DNA of 64,000 bases from Aromatoleum toluvorans (GTDB lineage: Bacteria > Pseudomonadota > Gammaproteobacteria > Burkholderiales > Rhodocyclaceae). The stretch lies in assembly GCF_012910905.1 (NCBI RefSeq), contig NZ_WTVN01000003.1, forward strand, positions 124,001-188,000, given 5' to 3'. The number at the start of each line of letters is the position of its first letter. The first letter of the stretch is position 1. The notes below the pieces were generated by a model. It made no database searches, was not told the origin of the DNA, and saw only the letters and a program-made list of their open reading frames with translations. The translations under genes were made by a program, and so were the position numbers. Positions 63,639 to 64,000 of this stretch are shown piece by piece.

Positions 63639-63914
63639 TCAAAGCAGCCCCGTGTCGGCCATCCGCTGGCGGCCGAAATCGCTCAGGGCGAAGCGGAAGC
63701 GCATCTTGTCGCCATACGCGTCGAAGCGTTCCTCGAGGCTCTTCACCAGCCCTCCGGAATAGAGGTCGGTGAGGATGACACGTACCGTCCCGTGCCAATA
63801 GGCGCCGTCCTTGCCGTATTCCGCACAGACCGCGGTGGCGATTTCGTTGTCCCAGATGCCCTCGGCCTGGGCGATGAGCTGAAGGATGTAGCCTTTGATG
63901 TGAACCCTTGCCAT
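63639..63914 (-). CDS. Small winged-helix-like protein of unknown function
   Basis: 91 residues starting at ATG 63914 with GAGGAG eight bases upstream. The pattern (YILQLIAQAEGIWDNEIATAVCAEYG, VRVILTDLYSGGLVKSLEERFD, FRFALSDFGRQRMADTG) is that of a PadR-like winged helix: helix, recognition helix, then a strand wing with SDFGRQRM. Possibly a local regulator of the transporter operon. Confidence 0.6.
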   Translation of the reverse strand: MARVHIKGYILQLIAQAEGIWDNEIATAVCAEYGKDGAYWHGTVRVILTDLYSGGLVKSLEERFDAYGDKMRFRFALSDFGRQRMADTGLL

Positions 63915-63946
63915 CTGTCGTCTCCTCGCGTGGATTGCTTGCGTGA

Positions 63947-64000
63947 TCACAGGGCGCGCACGACTTCGAGCACGTCGCTCTTTTCGGTGTACATCAGGAA
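63947..64000 (-). CDS. 3' end of a minus-strand gene (partial)
   Basis: The last 17 residues of a protein (FLMYTEKSDVLEVVRAL) and a TGA stop are visible; the rest lies right of the window. Too short to identify. Its stop is 32 bases before the winged-helix gene start. Confidence 0.55.
   Translation of the reverse strand, partial: FLMYTEKSDVLEVVRAL

Overview
The window is high-GC DNA from a betaproteobacterium, most likely a Rhodocyclales denitrifier of the Aromatoleum/Azoarcus/Thauera type. The reasons are the housekeeping gene order and a bad-ali cluster for cyclohexanecarboxylate. This is a placement from gene content; no rRNA gene is present to confirm it. I see no tRNA, rRNA, CRISPR array, insertion sequence or prophage.

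Bases 1-17,000 are mainly DNA and cell maintenance. They hold the end of an SMC-like ATPase, mutS and a spermidine-synthase-like gene, then dnaQ, a methyltransferase with rnhA, gloB and mltD. A fused double ABC ATPase, bcp-slyD, a zinc-ribbon/UvrD-like helicase pair behind a near-consensus LexA box, a DyP peroxidase and a thioredoxin follow. Bases 17,000-27,100 carry a chemoreceptor with a c-type heme motif, a three-gene 2-oxoacid dehydrogenase (E1 alpha, E1 beta, E2, no E3), an Lrp-type regulator divergent from an indole/phenylpyruvate decarboxylase, a DUF3025 gene, a HAD phosphatase and a MobA-like nucleotidyltransferase.

Bases 27,300-39,970 form the metabolic centrepiece. AliA, AliB, BadK, BadH and BadI convert cyclohexanecarboxylate through its CoA thioester to pimeloyl-CoA. 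A second acyl-CoA dehydrogenase and a hydratase, dehydrogenase and thiolase set can shorten pimeloyl-CoA by beta-oxidation. BadR (MarR family) sits inside the cluster. A CAA-N4-TTG palindrome overlaps the -35 box of a clear promoter in front of aliB. A nitroreductase and a PaaY-like hexapeptide protein belong to the same neighbourhood.

Bases 39,970-54,500 hold a DUF1615 lipoprotein, panE, a SUV3-like RNA helicase, a 4-OT tautomerase, a ComB-like phosphatase, a FemAB/GNAT-like protein, a DHH phosphoesterase, a Xre/RES toxin-antitoxin pair, an HDOD protein, an overlooked 89-residue gene, an MDR reductase, a YghU-type GST and an arsR-arsC-acr3 operon. The arsR start codon lies inside a perfect 15-bp inverted repeat.

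Bases 54,550-57,700 are a visibly AT-richer accessory patch. It has a vapB gene, a vapC broken by a one-base deletion, several small unknown membrane or zinc-ribbon proteins and an AhpD-like protein. Next to it is a 418-residue protein with a helix-hairpin-helix region, a possible nuclease core and a nine-base homopolymer in its coding sequence. The window ends in a minus-strand sugar-type ABC transporter operon with a Tat-exported binding protein, preceded by a 36-residue membrane peptide and a 91-residue unknown protein.
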